Below are positions 48,201 through 59,400 of a stretch of DNA of 64,000 nt, piece by piece; the stretch's first letter is position 1, and each line of letters starts with the position of its first letter. The DNA lies in contig NC_018392.1 of the NCBI RefSeq assembly GCF_000208865.1, positions 1 to 64,000 on the forward strand. The letters are read 5' to 3'. The position numbers and the translations under genes were made by a program. A model generated the notes under the pieces. That model saw nothing but the letters and a program-made list of their open reading frames with translations, searched no databases and was not told the origin of the DNA. The stretch comes from Neospora caninum Liverpool. Taxonomy: Eukaryota > Apicomplexa > Conoidasida > Eucoccidiorida > Sarcocystidae.

Positions 48201-48654
48201 GTTTGTTATGTGGAATCTGCCCGATCGTGTGTGCAAAATAACGATCTCTCGGAAACAGGCAAGCAGCTTTTCCGCTGAGCCACCACGATTCCGCCCAGTC
48301 GCGTGGGGATATGAAATGCTCCATCCGCGGTAAAGAAACGAAGCGCTGTCGCCATACACATTGGGAAAAAAGAGCAGCGTCGGCGCGCAAAAGTCGATCG
48401 ATTTAACTCAAAGTGGACTCCTCCCTCTGTGTGGACGTCTCTTACGAACGGGGAGGGCACGCACGCACGGGATTTGAATGCCATCAAGTCTCTTCGTACA
48501 CTCCTCTGGACCCAAACTTGGCGGTATCTCGCTCTCTCTCTCGCACAGGAACGGACGGATACCCCTCCGCACACACACACACACACGTCTGTTCAAGTCC
48601 TGATGTGAGACTGCCTCTCTCCATTCGCTTTGCCTTCTCTGGTGAGCTGTGGAG
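45273..48654. other. Intergenic between Tudor-SN and the EF-hand gene
   Basis: No supported gene. The first part is probably Tudor-SN 3' UTR, with a possible short last exon at 45795-45807. A (CA)n run lies at 45284-45300 and a (TA)n run near 47260-47285. Overlapping frames at 45791-46516 on both strands have no recognisable domain. Confidence 0.5.
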
Positions 48655-49560
48655 ATGGAACCTCAGCTGCGATCTGTTGTTCGCGGGGCCGTCGGGCGTC
48701 TGGCCGAGGCCGAGACATTGCTGACTCCGCAGGAACTCGCGCTGCTCCGGCAAGCTTTTGCGAAATTGGACCAAGACGGCGATGACTGGTTAAGTCCGGA
48801 AGATCTTCGGCGCAGCATGCATGCAGACGGGATCTGCGCGACAAAGGCAGAAGCAGAAACATACGTCTGGGAAGTCGATGAAGACGGAGACGGCAGGTTG
48901 GCGTTCCCGGACTTTGCTCTGCTGTATGCTCGAGCTAGGCGTGGTGTCCGCCGCCGGGAACCGCGAAAGTTGTCCAACTATTTGATTTATCGCTTGATTG
49001 ATTTAGACTGCGACGGAAAACTCGACACCGCCCAAGTGTACTCTTACCTGTGTCACATCATGGACAAAGACGCCGCGAACCGGAACATGAACAAGATCTT
49101 TGGGGTCTGCTCGGATTCACCCACGACGGCCGAAGTGACCCCCGCGCAGTGGCTTACCATTCTCGAGACGTCGCTCTGGGAAAAGGACTGCCCGATCGTG
49201 GATGACGAAAGCGCGGCTCGGCACGCCAAACAGAATGCGCGCTTTCCACTGCCTCCGAAAGATAGTCTGCAAAGCGTGCGACCGAGGGTCTACGATCGAC
49301 TTGACATCAAGAAACTGCGAGAAACCAGGAAGCAAGTTGTCGCGGGAGTTGCGCCTCTTCGGCACGAACCCTACCGAGGCAGGTGTCCCAGAGCGCGAAA
49401 TCAAAAAAGTCCAAAGCCACCGGCAAATGTCACTCCAGGAATCTGTTCTCCCGGCGCATGCGAAAACTCCAGTCGGAGACTCCATGGAGGCCTCGCTACC
49501 GGGATTCAACGAGAAACGACGGGGCTGAAGCAAGTCAAACTTCAGACAGGAGTCAGATGA
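48655..49560 (+). CDS. EF-hand calcium-binding protein, single exon
   Basis: This is an uninterrupted 301-aa frame. The ATG at 48655 is in frame and follows a pyrimidine-rich leader. EF-hand 1 has loop DQDGDDWLSPED (39-50) and EF-hand 2 has DEDGDGRLAFPD (75-86); both keep Asp at 1, 3 and 5 and an acidic residue at 12, so calcium binding is likely. A third loop, DLDCDGKLDTAQ (116-127), has Gln at position 12 and is probably weak or inactive. The C-terminal third is basic and low complexity (RARNQKSPKPPANV). I cannot assign an orthologue. There is no signal peptide or TM segment, so it is presumably cytosolic or cytoskeletal. The lack of introns contrasts with its neighbours. Confidence 0.85.
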   Translation: MEPQLRSVVRGAVGRLAEAETLLTPQELALLRQAFAKLDQDGDDWLSPEDLRRSMHADGICATKAEAETYVWEVDEDGDGRLAFPDFALLYARARRGVRRREPRKLSNYLIYRLIDLDCDGKLDTAQVYSYLCHIMDKDAANRNMNKIFGVCSDSPTTAEVTPAQWLTILETSLWEKDCPIVDDESAARHAKQNARFPLPPKDSLQSVRPRVYDRLDIKKLRETRKQVVAGVAPLRHEPYRGRCPRARNQKSPKPPANVTPGICSPGACENSSRRLHGGLATGIQRETTGLKQVKLQTGVR

Positions 49561-51743
49561 GAAGGCGGGGAGAGGCAAACAGGGCAGAGATGACATGAAG
49601 GACGCCGCGTGTCAGAAACAGACTGGAAGGCTCAATCACGACACCGCGGTGCAGGCGAGAAGCGTTTGCGAGAGAGAAGAGATGAACGCGTCGTACTCCC
49701 GTGAGAGAGCAACGTCTGAGGAACCAGAAGATGCCACTTGCACACGCTCGTGCTTTACCGAAGAGAGCCGGGAATTCAGTGGTTCCCCGAAATCCCCCGA
49801 CATTTATGTTCGCGTTTTCGAAGCAATTCAGTCGTGCCCTTTTGAGAGAAGTCGCACAGAACAGGCGACTGTTCACGTGTATCGCCGGTGGCATTCGTCC
49901 AACCTACGCAATTGCGAGCAGGTAGTCATTGTACAGGTATATATATAAATATGTAGCTGTATTGCAGGTGTTTTTCTGCGTTACGGGCAGTCCGCTTAAC
50001 GTAGATGGATGGCGTTTGGTGGCCCAGAAGGTATTTGCTGTCGGGCGGACTCTCCAGTGGGCCCCGGACGACGGGTGTCGCATTAGCCTGTCCAGCCAGA
50101 GCGTTACGGAAAGGACGTTTCGTTTCACTACAGCCTGCCACAAACCGGATGATTTCCCCTGAGAAAATGCAGTTTCTCTAGTACCACGTTTTGCCGCATA
50201 CTCGCGGGGGAAGGCTGAGAGTAAACACGGAAGTTTTGTGTCTCCTCTTAGGGCGAAGGATTGCACCGACATTTGGAACTTCGATGTACGCATGCCTGCT
50301 CGAACGTTCCCAGTTGTTTTTAGCGGACGCCGAAACGCAGCGAGTTTAATAAACGAGTACATGCGAGAGCATTTGGATGTATAGGAACTCAAAGGGGGAC
50401 GGCTACTTTTTCAAACCCTCCAGTTTAGAAACGCCGGTGTTGCAGTGCATTCGAATCGGATGAAAAGCTGTCTGTAAAAAGATCTCAACAACGTCACCTG
50501 GATTCTTCCACCCTGGGATGTAGAGTCGACACAGTTCGACACCTCAGCACCCTTATAAGATCTCTGCTACTCTATATACCGATAGCTTTGGGGCTCTGTC
50601 GCAATCGCTATCGATAAATATGTGAAAGGTAACTGTATATAGATTTATTTTGAGGCATCCCTAGCTATACAGGGAACTGTCTACAGATTCACAGATATAT
50701 GTGAAGAGATGCTCATTTTTCTTTTATTGGAAGTGTTTCGTTATCGCTGGACGCGTGTCTGTGTCTGTCGAGGCACAGTGCCAATAAAATCAAATATGAC
50801 AACAGTCGTATCCATTGTGTTCTGTTATCCCCGGCATTAGCTTTTGTCCTCGAACGCTTTTGTTCACGCCTTCACAAGACGTTGGACTGACATAGAATCA
50901 CAAAAAGTTTCGATACGCCGGTTCTCACGCCCTTTTCGCGGCGCCCGAGAACACCTCAGTTGCCTGGACCGATACAAGTGTCCCGAAAACGTTGAAAAGG
51001 AGAAATGAACGAGCACCTGAAGGGTCGTCCGTTCCTTGCCATGTCACTGAGCCTGTTCAACTCCACCAATTGCTTCGACGGAAACTCTTTCTATCAAAGG
51101 AAAGGTCTTTCGGCAACAGGTTCCTCGTCCGGAATCGGCTTCACTCACGGCCCCCCTTTTCGCCGGCGTTTCTCGCGAAGCACCGCCTGGCCTTGCTTTC
51201 CCGAATCTCAGAAGACGTCCGATGCTTCTCCATCTGATTTTCTGATGCTCAGAGCCTCTCCTGTCGCTGCTTTTCTCTCCGGCCGCGCGAAATATCTCAA
51301 CTCTGATTTCATTGTCCGAAGAAAGTGGCTCTGAGGGAGACGGAACCGGCCCGAGACTGTCTCGAGCGCACATGCAAAACCGCGTGCATGCGGCGCAACT
51401 GCTCCTGCGGAGGTCTCACAAGAGCCGCAAGGTGTTTCCTTTTCTCCTGCGTGGAAAAGAGTTGTTTCTCCCTTCTTCCTGGGCTTCACGCGTTTTGTCG
51501 CCTGAGCGAATTTTTTGTACGCCCTCCGTGGAGTGTCTATACACCTGCCGACCTCGCCGCAAGGAAAGCGGGCGAATCCTCGTCCACTCAAACAGTCGTT
51601 TTGCAGCCAGTGCGGAACCGCGTTTCCTGTTTCAACCTCGTATCCCGCTTTTTCTTCCTCCGGCTCGCCCCGCAGGAGCCTAGAAAACGCGCGCCTCTTA
51701 CAGTAAGACTGTCGTTTTTCTCGATTTCCCCTTCTTCGGCACC
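49561..51743. other. Intergenic between the EF-hand gene and glutaredoxin
   Basis: I see no supported gene. Bases 49560-49950 continue open in several frames and look like 3' UTR. Bases 50500-50830 are AT-rich and contain AATAAA-like words (AATAAAA at 50784). Bases 51000-51743 become GC- and pyrimidine-rich, consistent with the promoter and 5' UTR of the glutaredoxin gene, which ends in a strong start context (ACCATGGCG). Confidence 0.5.
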
Positions 51744-52290
51744 ATGGCGAGCAGCATGCAAACACTGAAGAACGGTGACGAAGCAACTGCCTTTCGCCAG
51801 GCGAAAGGCAAAAAGGCGCTTCTCTTCATTCAAGCCGCCCACGGACCCTCGCAGCAAATGCAAGAAGTCTTTGAAAACTTCCAAGAGGTAGACGGCGCCT
51901 GTCACTCTTCAGCTGCCTTCTTTTTCTGATTTGAATATCGAATTGTAGCGAGACAGAGCTGTTTCCAGCCGACTCATGTACCTATTAATATATATATCCA
52001 TACATAGGGATACCAGCCTTGGATGGGGATGGGAACGGATGAAGCTTCGACAAAGCCAAGAAGCCGGTATATATCCAAATCTAACTGTTGCAACTTTCAC
52101 CTGCGAAAGTGAATGTGTTTCAACATATTCGCAACGCATTCTACGGTGCATGTGTACATCTGTAAATACATGAGAATGCCGCTATTGTGTCCATCAGTCA
52201 GCTATATCTATATATACGCTTGCATTTAAATGCTTCCGTGTCGCTATGCATCTCTGCATAGTGAATATGTGAATGAAGTGGAGGTAGTAC

Positions 52291-52324
<34 letters not shown>

Positions 52325-54342
52325 GTATATTATATATATATATATATATATATGTAGAGAGAGAGACGTGTGAATGGATTTACGTGCATCTTCGTGTGGG
52401 GCGCGACGATGGGAAACGCGTTTGTGTTGGTCTGCTTTGCTCCGTAAAGCGTTTGTCGTTTTTTCTGTCTCTTCTTCAGGATTTTCCCGCCGTGGCTTTC
52501 GGCGTTGTGGATGTGACGAGCAACAAATGCTTTGCTCACGCCTGCAGCGTAACCGAGGTCCCGAGCACGCTCTTCTACGAAGTCAGTGGAGAGTTCATCT
52601 CTTTTTTTCTTGCCTTCCCTTCCTTCTCGTTCCTCTCTCCTCTTCCGTCTCTTGCTCACCTCTTCCTTTCTTTTTCTCGTGCGTCTCTTTTCACTCTTTT
52701 TCCTTGTCCGCTTTGCTGTTTGTCTCTCCTGCACCGTCGCGCGGCACGTTCTGTGGACGCGAAAACCGCGCGCATACACCGCAGTGGATCGTTTTTTTTT
52801 GAAGAGGGAACCGGAATGTTCCGTCCATTGCCCCTAGGGCCGCGCGCGTTTTCGTTTCTCTTCTCTCAGGCACAGCCCTCGTGGACGGCGCTCACGCCTG
52901 TGCCTCGCGTTTCGGTTCCTCTGAGCAACGGAGCGAGTTGTCTTTTGGCACAAAGTGTTGTCGACCTAAAAGGGGAAAGCAAGCACTTTTCGCCCCTCTC
53001 CGTCGTGCTCCAGCGGAGAGGGAAAGTTCCTGAACAGAACGGCCATTCGCCTTCTCACTGAGTGCCCGAGAGTGCGGGGGTTCTCCTGTTTGCGATATGT
53101 TTTTTCTTCAGGATGGCGAGTTCCTGGGACGATTGGTCGGTGCAGTCCCACCCTCGGTGGCAAAAGCTCTGACTGCCTGGACGCATGCGGATCGATCCAC
53201 GCTCCTAAACTCCCTTAGGGAAATGCAGCCTGCGCATCAGCCAGCGGTGCGTCTGAGACGGGTTCTCTTGCTGTTCACCTCTCGAGACACCAGAGCGAGC
53301 TTCTTGTCTTTCGCGAAAAAAGAAGATTTTGCGTCTTTTCGCAAGACCAAAATTGCGTTTGAGAGCCCACCTTCAAATTTCCAGTTGAAAAAGAGTGTGC
53401 GCGTCGTGTCTCGTCGAGGACTAGAGTGAATCTCCAGCTACCCAGGCACTGCGAGTGAGCTCTAGTCGATTGTCGATGCTTGCGCGGAGAGGAGAACTCT
53501 CGTTTTCGCTCGTTGTGTGTGTTCGCAGCCGCGAGACACAGAAGTGCCGCTCCAGGAGAGACTTGCCAGTCTCGTGAACAGCCATCCCGTGATGGTTTTC
53601 ATGAAGGGGAAACGCGAAGCGCCTTTCTGCCGATTCAGCAAGCAGCTGATGGCGATCTTCGCCGAGAAACGACTCGTCCACTTTGGCGCCTTCGATGTCT
53701 TCGACGACGAAGAAGTCCGCGAGGGGCTAAAAACCTTCTCCAACTGGCCTACCTATCCTCAAGTCTACGTCAAGGTAACCGCCCGAAACGAAAACGAAAA
53801 TGGTGCCACAGATACATCTGTACATATACATACACGTATGCAAATGCATATATATATATATATATATATATATGCATATATATTTGGAGATAGCTGTTCA
53901 TGCGTATACATATACAGCATGCATATGTGTATATGCATATATGCAGGGATGCGTTCGCGTATAGGCATATGTGTATATATTGAACTATGTGATACTTATC
54001 AATGTTACTTTTGTATAGTTTATATCAGTGAATAGGCGCAACCTGAGAAACTAGGGGTTGATGATTTTGATTTTGGGGAAAAGAAGTGAGAAGGATAAGG
54101 GTCTAGGGACACAGTTGGTTCATGTTCCCGAGATGCAAAACGCATCTCTTCGCCTGTTTTGCCATCCTGATCCCTTTTTGTTTCGACAAGTTGCTCGCCG
54201 CCCCTCTGTCCGTGCGAAAAAAGACTTGCATGCGTCTCTCGGTGTCTCCCAGGGCGAACTGATTGGCGGAGTCGACATCATTCGCGCGCTGTGTGAAGAC
54301 GGTTCCTTTACCGAGGTGTTCCCGCCGGAGGCCTTCGCCTGA
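51744..54342 (+). CDS. Trx-Grx fusion glutaredoxin (Grx3/4, PICOT type) with CRFS motif
   Basis: Five phase-0 exons: 51744-51887, 52480-52581, 53112-53246, 53529-53774 and 54253-54342, giving 238 aa. Residues 1-127 form a thioredoxin-like domain (ALLFIQAAHGPSQQM, then FGVVDVTSNK, VTEVPSTLFYEDGEFLGRLVGA) in which the WCGPC motif is lost, as in PICOT proteins. Residues 128-238 form a monothiol-type glutaredoxin domain: MVFMKGKREAPFCRFSKQL, AFDVFDDEEVREGLKTFSNW and PTYPQVYVKGELIGGVDII, with the glutathione-binding TYP and GG-D motifs. The family's CGFS reads CRFS here (161-164). Cytosolic Grx3/4 proteins carry a bridging [2Fe-2S] cluster and serve iron sensing and Fe-S delivery. Only one Grx domain is present, as in yeast, against two in human GLRX3. 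Confidence 0.93.
52290..52355. repeat. (TA)n microsatellite in glutaredoxin intron 1
   Basis: A nearly unbroken TA run with GTATAT interruptions, intronic, followed by a GA run. Confidence 0.85.
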
Positions 54343-54416
54343 AACAACAGCACGGAAAGCCCCAGAACTTTCTTTCAAAGCGACGAACGTTTGGAAGCCC
54401 AAAACGCACACTCAGC

Positions 54417-54457
<41 letters not shown>

Positions 54458-54481
54458 ACTTTGTATTGGTATAGGAGAGAC

Positions 54482-54515
<34 letters not shown>

Positions 54516-56483
54516 GTGGTTGGCTCTCACCCCCTGTGCAATGGGCGTAAATGCGCATGCATATGCATGTGTGCATACGTGCCTATATGTATGTGGACAT
54601 ACGTTTGTGGTTTTGTAGCGAGACAGTCGCGTTCCTTTTGCGTTTCTGGAATGAGGTGAAGAAAGCAATGCTTTCGTCGTGTCGACAGAGAAAGACAGAA
54701 GAGGGGAGTGCCTTTTTCGTTGTGCCGAGGCGGGAAGGGGTTGAGAGGAAAGTTCAGTTTTCGCTCGCTTTTTCTCGCCGTGGAGAAAGCGTCGCGTTCG
54801 CTTTCCTGTGCTTCTCGTCCCGCAAGCGATATCTTTGGCCTTCTTTGGTTTTGCATGTGGGCGGCTGTCACGTTTTTTGGTTTCCTTCGCCTTGGAGGCG
54901 TCATCCCCTCCTAGGGGGGAGCGCAAGAGCTGGTGTCTTCTCCACTGGGCGCACACTCCCGAGTCGCTAGTTCGTTTTCTTCGTTTCCTCAGGGTTTCGT
55001 TTTTCTGTGTTTGTTTGCTCCCTCTTTGTGTGGGGATGCGCGTTCCTCGTTTCCGTGACCCCTGTCCGTGTTGCCTCTCCGTCGTCTTTATTCTTCTATT
55101 TTTTTTTCTTGTTCCCCAAGTCGGATGGAGTACAGGACTCTGTCCGCAACTCTTGCATTGTCTTTGAACCGTTTCTGAAGGAGTCTCCCGTCACTCGTCT
55201 TTCAAAATCTTAGGTGGCGACGACGACCGCCTGAGAGAGCGCTGCGCGTCTCGCTTGACGCTTCTGTCTGTTTATGTTTTTCTGTCTTGCTCGTGTGTGT
55301 CTGACTCTCTCCCTCTCGTCCTCCGGAGTCGTCTCTCTCTTTCGTTCTCGCGCCGCCTTCTCATGCTGCTGTACATCCTTTCTGTCTCTCTCGGTCGTTC
55401 TCTTTCTTTTTCTTTCTTCTTTCTTCACTGTTGCTCCTCTCTCCCCTCTTCACAGAGAAGGTGCGTAACTCTGAGGGCGACACGTTGGCGTCCGCTGCGT
55501 TCGAACATGATGCCATACGCCTTAGAAAGTGAAAGGAGAGAAACAGAGAGAAAGAAAAGGAGAGAGAGGAAGAAAAAGAGAGGGAGAAAGAAAAAAAGAG
55601 AGAGAAAAAGAGAGAAGGAAGGAGAAGAGGAACGAGAAGAGGTAGCCGGGATGTTCCGGTGCCACAGACTGTCACAGGGATTCCTAAAAAGCCGCGATGC
55701 GAGCGCCAAGGAGGCGTAGATATCCAGAGAGCATTTAGACAAGAGTGACAGATTTCAAAAGCGTTTTCGGAACAACTTTCAAAACAACTTTCCCTTTCCC
55801 AGACGTGTGCCCCTGGTTCTGCTTGCACGGAAACACCGTCTCCGAATCCCTCTCTTCGGGGGAGCGTTTTGACGAAAACAAGAAGCGAGACGAAACCGAA
55901 ACCCGGTGTGAGGCTCGTCTCTGCTGTCTACACTTTCTACTGCGAGAGATGCGTGCGAACGCAAAGAATCGACTCTTTTTCCGAGACCGCCAAAACGAAT
56001 TAACAGTCACGGCCCTCAGAAACGAAGAAGCCCGACAGGGCGCTTGCAAAACAATGCGAAAATAGGGAGGAAAACTGTTTCTGCATCCGTTCGCACGGGA
56101 AGGGAAATGGCTGCGAGCCCGTCTGGGGCCGCGATTCACGCACAAAATAGTTTTCGCCAAGACCTCGAGAGGAAAATTGAGAAGCCACATTTCTAGCTGG
56201 TCCATCTGAACACTTCTCGGTCCTGCCAGAGAGGAGTGCGCGAAGCGCGCAACCTTTGGTGACAAAAAGCGCAGCGCGACAAAAGAAACGAACACTGAAA
56301 TGTACACTTATTCGTCAAGTTATATATATATATATATATATGTACATACTTGTATATGTGTACGTGTGTGTCTGTGTGTATGCACATATACATACATATA
56401 AATACATTTACATACATATACATGCATATACATATATATACATATATATATATATATATATGCATACAGTTACGTATCTTTAT
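54343..56483. other. Intergenic between convergent glutaredoxin and large Ser-rich genes
   Basis: No supported gene. It contains two (TA)n blocks (54419-54511), a polypurine GA/AAAG-rich block at 55527-55645, a pyrimidine-rich block at 55300-55450, and more TA-rich repeats at 56320-56461 just past the stop of the large minus gene. Open frames across the polypurine block on either strand are composition artefacts. Confidence 0.55.
54419..54511. repeat. Paired (TA)n microsatellites in the glutaredoxin 3' flank
   Basis: Two runs of TA dinucleotides, 54419-54456 and 54484-54511, lie about 75 bases after the glutaredoxin stop. Confidence 0.85.
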
Positions 56484-59400
56484 TTACACAGATTTTGCGG
56501 TCGACAGTGCGACATGTTTGTGAGTCGACTGTAGCGAGAGGCAAGCTGGAAGACGTTCCTTTGTTCCCTTTCTGTCCCCTTTCATCTTTCGTGTGTCTGG
56601 GTGGTCTCTGTCGCGTCTGGCCCTCTCTCGTTTCTGATCTGGGCGTGGCGCATCGGCGTCGCCCTCTTCGCTGTCCCAGAGACTTCGGAGACTCTCTGAA
56701 CTTCCCGCGCTTTTCCCTCGCGCAGGCAGGAGAGGTCTCTCGTGGTGAGTCTGTGGCGGAAAAGGAAGCGGAGAAAACGCGGCCGAAGGCGACGCGAAGA
56801 GAGCCAATTTCAAGAGGTCCAGAGGAGAAACGTCTGGGAAAGGCTTTCGCGGAAAAAGAGTCGGCAGCCCGGTCGGTGTCTGTGTCTCCTCTTCTCCCGA
56901 CTCGGATTCTCTCTCGTATCTCTCCGGTCTTTTGAAACCCTCCACTGGGCCGCTCCTGGAGTGCGTGGACGGCTGCGGCGCATGCACTTGAAGCTGCCTT
57001 TTCTCTGTCTGCTCGTCCCGCCTCGAGGTTCTTTCCGTCTTCGTCGCCCCTTCTCTTCTGGTGGTTGTCAGCCGCAGCGAGAGGAAACCCGTTTCCCTGG
57101 ACGCAGTTTCTCCGGAAACGCCCCAGCTACGCGTCGGCGCGGCCATGGTCTCTCCTTTCTCAAGAAACGTGTCCAGTGTTCTTGTCTCTGCGGAACAAGG
57201 CCGAGACGACCACGACGCGCGCGGGCCGGACGACGCACCTGGACGGCGCCCGGGAGAACAGAGAAAAAAGGCAGGAAATCCAACAGGAGGTGCACACGCC
57301 TGTGGAAGAGAAGAAGGGGGAGGAGAAGAAAAAGAAGAAGGGGGGGGAGGAGAAGAAAAAGAAGAAGAAGGGGGGAGAGAATAAGAAGAGGGGGGAGAGG
57401 AAGGAAAGACGGGACAAGGTTGAAGCGACCGAGGTGACAGAGAAGGACAAAAATGAGACCAGGAAGCGGTGGAAAAGCACGGAAACGGAGGAGGCGACTG
57501 AGGAAACGGAGGCAGAGAAGACGGACGAGAAGGAGGATGTGGAGGGCGAGGGGAGACACAAACGAGTTCTTTTCGCGTTCCGTCTTGGGCGCTTGCCGCG
57601 CAGCCCGTTTCAGGGAACACAGCAAAGTCCAGCTGGTCAGGCGCGTCTCGCAGATTTTCAGGAGGGCGAACAATTTCGTTTTGTTCATGCCACAGAGGAA
57701 CAGCGACAGGATTCGCAGAGGCGACTTCGCTTCTCCCTCGTCGGGAATCGAAGACTCTCCCGCCGGTCCTCGGCCGGTCCACGACCCAGTCGGGTCTTTC
57801 TCCTGTGTTTTGTCGCGCTTTTTTCTCTCTGTTCTCATCCGTACCCGCAGTCACTCTTTCTCCTCCCCCGAACCTCTGCGCTCCTCCACTTCCTGCCTGC
57901 CTCCTCGCTTTCCCTTCGGGCTCACATGCCCGACCAGAAGCACAAGCAGACGGAACAGAGGAAGAAGACGGAACAGGAGACGGAACAGAAGGGAGAGGCG
58001 TGAGGAGAATGATGTGTCGCCGGCGAGAAAGAGAAGAAGAGGGCTGAGGGCGCTCGGGAGAGCGCGGCGGTGCGTGGAGAGAGGCACGTTGGCGAGGGCA
58101 GTTGGGCAGGTGACAGGAGGCGACCTTCACTGAAACGCGGCCAGACGAGCTCAAGGATGGAGAGAGGAGCACCGTCTTTTCCACTGTTTTGTCCTTCGTG
58201 GAGGGAACAGTTTCTCCAGAGCAGCCCTTTTTGCTGAAGGTCTCCGCGTCTCGCCGCGCGCCAGCTTCTTCCTTCCCCTGCGCGGCCTTCTCATCTGTCG
58301 ACGCCTCCCCACAGCGTTCTCCACTCGGCGCGTCTTTCCCTCGTTCTCCTTTGCCCGTCGTTTCCGCGCGAGACGCGACGAGGAAACCCGAGAGGAGAGT
58401 GGGGAGCTGTTGTTGGGGGACGGAGAGAGAACGCGGAGAAAGAGCGCATGGAGAGAGAGAAGAGAGAGAACAAGAGACCGAAGAAGAGACAGAAGGACGG
58501 AAGGCTAGAAACGTAGAGCAAGCGGCCGATGGAGGAAAAGAAGACGACGGCAGGGGCGAAGACGACGGACGGGAGAAGGGAGACGTCCGCCGCGGTAAGA
58601 GTGGAGACGCGCACGTCTGCAAGGAACAGGAAGAAATCAGGGAAGATCGCGTCCGTCCACTGCCTTGAGCTAGCGTCGCCGCGCGTCCGTTCGCGTGCTG
58701 AGGCGGCTGAGAAGACGAGACGGGGAAAAGCCTTCCGCTTCTTCCTTCGCGGCCAGTTGCAGCCAGAGAACTTTCGTCTTTTGTCTCCCTGCATCTCGCG
58801 CGACCTAATCCAGACAGAGAAGACGAAGGACGCGAAGAAGGACGGGAAGAGAAAGCAGGGCGGGAAGAGGAAGGGAGAGAGGGGACAGCGGACTGTCGCG
58901 CGTGCGAGCGCGGTGCGAGAGCAGCGCGACGCGAAGGAGAGGACGAGGGGAGAGAAGAAGGCCGTCGCGATGCAGAAAGCTCACGAGAATTCGAGGTTGC
59001 GCGAGAAGAACGAGGCAGCGCAGGAGACAACAGAGAGCGCGGTGCCTTGTTGCTCGAAGGCGCCGAGGCCATCCGGCGTCGTGTGTCGCTCTCGAGCCCC
59101 CAGGAGAGAGACGCAGAAGAGAAAGGAAGCGAACTCTCTACAAAGTTCCTTCTCTCCCACTGCGACTCGAGTGTGCGTCGTGAAAGACAAGAAAAGGAAG
59201 CAAAAGGCGGAGAAACTCGGCCTCGAGGAGAAGCTGCGACCGTGGAAGGCTGAAGTGTCGAGGCAGTTGGTATGCGAATGGAAGAGGAACGCGTCTGCAT
59301 GACTATTTCCTTCACTCCTCGGTGTTGTCCCTTCTTCGTGGTTGCTTTGTTTCCGGTTTCGCTGTTTGCTTGGCTTCTCTCGTCGCCAATCGCGGTTCCT

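Noticed and set aside
55425..55828. Open frames across the GA/CT-rich block
   Set aside because: They are composition artefacts of a polypurine tract between convergent genes.
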